From Desulfovibrio sp. (lineage in GTDB: Bacteria > Desulfobacterota > Desulfovibrionia > Desulfovibrionales > Desulfovibrionaceae): a stretch of DNA of 13,633 nucleotides. Position numbers and translations under genes: made by a program. Where the stretch lies: positions 1 through 13,633 of the forward strand of contig VSMX01000056.1 of NCBI GenBank assembly GCA_009773975.1. The letters run 5' to 3'. Of this stretch, positions 13,384 through 13,633 are shown in pieces. Each line of letters opens with the position of its first letter. The first letter of the stretch is position 1. The notes beneath the pieces were generated by a model. The model was not told where the DNA came from. It saw nothing but the letters and a program-made list of their open reading frames with translations, and did no database searches.

Positions 13384-13467
13384 TTATTCGTGCGAAATAT
13401 AGCCAAAGGCCAGCAGAGCGGCCAAAAAAACTATCCTGGCAACAAGGGAAAAATTTTTTCCGGGCAT
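13384..13467 (-). pseudogene. N-terminal membrane anchor of the Sel1-repeat gene, cut off by in-frame TAA
   Basis: ATG 13467 opens a 27-residue peptide: MPGKNFSLVAR followed by hydrophobic IVFLAALLAFGYI and SHE, then TAA (13384-13386). This is a typical signal anchor (basic start, one membrane segment). The next codons in the same frame encode SPAAQKPAAQDK and a Pro/Ala-rich spacer leading into the Sel1 repeats. No frameshift is needed; changing the one stop codon would rejoin the gene. The start lies one base after the stop of the upstream gene, so it is likely coupled. A tiny independent membrane peptide is possible but less likely. Confidence 0.55.
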
Positions 13468-13468
13468 A

Positions 13469-13633
13469 TCAATTATCCATTTTCTTTTTTGGGCAGCCAA
13501 AGCGCATGAAATCTGTTTCCGGAAGATCTGTAATCCGGGGGTCATGAACCGAGGCGTGTTCGGACCATCCATAAATTATTTTATCCAGCATATTCATTTT
13601 GACGTAAGGCATAAGCGTCGGCCAGCGCGCGGC
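13469..13633 (-). CDS. Hypothetical protein, C-terminal end (partial)
   Basis: The minus-strand frame is open from the right edge of the window to TGA at 13471-13469, giving 54 residues of a gene that starts outside. The tail contains MPYVKMNMLDKIIYGWSE, then HDPRITDLPETDFMRFGC and ends PKKKMDN. It looks soluble and charged, with no membrane segment. I do not recognise the family. It is the upstream member of the operon with the split Sel1 gene and the esterase: its stop is one base from the next start codon (TGA T ATG), which implies coupled translation. Confidence 0.6.
   Translation of the reverse strand, partial: AARWPTLMPYVKMNMLDKIIYGWSEHASVHDPRITDLPETDFMRFGCPKKKMDN

Overview
The window reads as a bacterial chromosome segment from a moderately GC-rich Gram-negative bacterium. 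A sulfate reducer of the Desulfovibrionaceae (Desulfobacterota) fits best. The reasons are a class II aldolase gene followed directly by a GAPDH gene, and an iron-type alcohol dehydrogenase very like the abundant enzyme I recall from Desulfovibrio. This is inference from remembered families; no search was run.

Left part (1-3900): the C-terminal end of a DNA methyltransferase is followed after a perfect hairpin by an AraJ-like MFS exporter. A tRNA-Lys(UUU) on the minus strand faces away from the glycolytic/gluconeogenic pair fba-gap on the plus strand. Perfect palindromes with a TGAAA...TTTCA core lie upstream of the MFS gene, fba and gap. gap ends in a clear intrinsic terminator. The GAPDH lacks the usual Asp that selects NAD.

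Middle (3900-8992): an orphan OppF/DppF-type peptide-transport ATPase runs convergently into mobA (molybdenum cofactor guanylylation), overlapping it by 22 bases. mobA is translationally coupled (TAATG) to an upstream AcrB-family RND efflux pump gene that has no membrane-fusion partner or TolC gene in the window. Between the RND gene and the divergent Sel1-repeat gene lies a 335-base region with an unusual density of nested inverted repeats. These could form a structured 5' leader; this is the strongest candidate for something undescribed here.

Right part (8993-13633): a secreted Sel1-repeat protein with a good terminator, then a convergent Fe-alcohol dehydrogenase, then a YdjM/DUF457 membrane protein on the plus strand. 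The last block is a minus-strand operon: an unidentified gene entering from the right edge, a second Sel1-repeat gene, and a YqiA-like esterase. The second Sel1 gene is split: its membrane-anchor start is separated from the Pro/Ala linker and Sel1 body by an in-frame TAA, which suggests a nonsense mutation, a sequencing error or recoding.

No insertion sequence, CRISPR array, rRNA or replication origin was seen.
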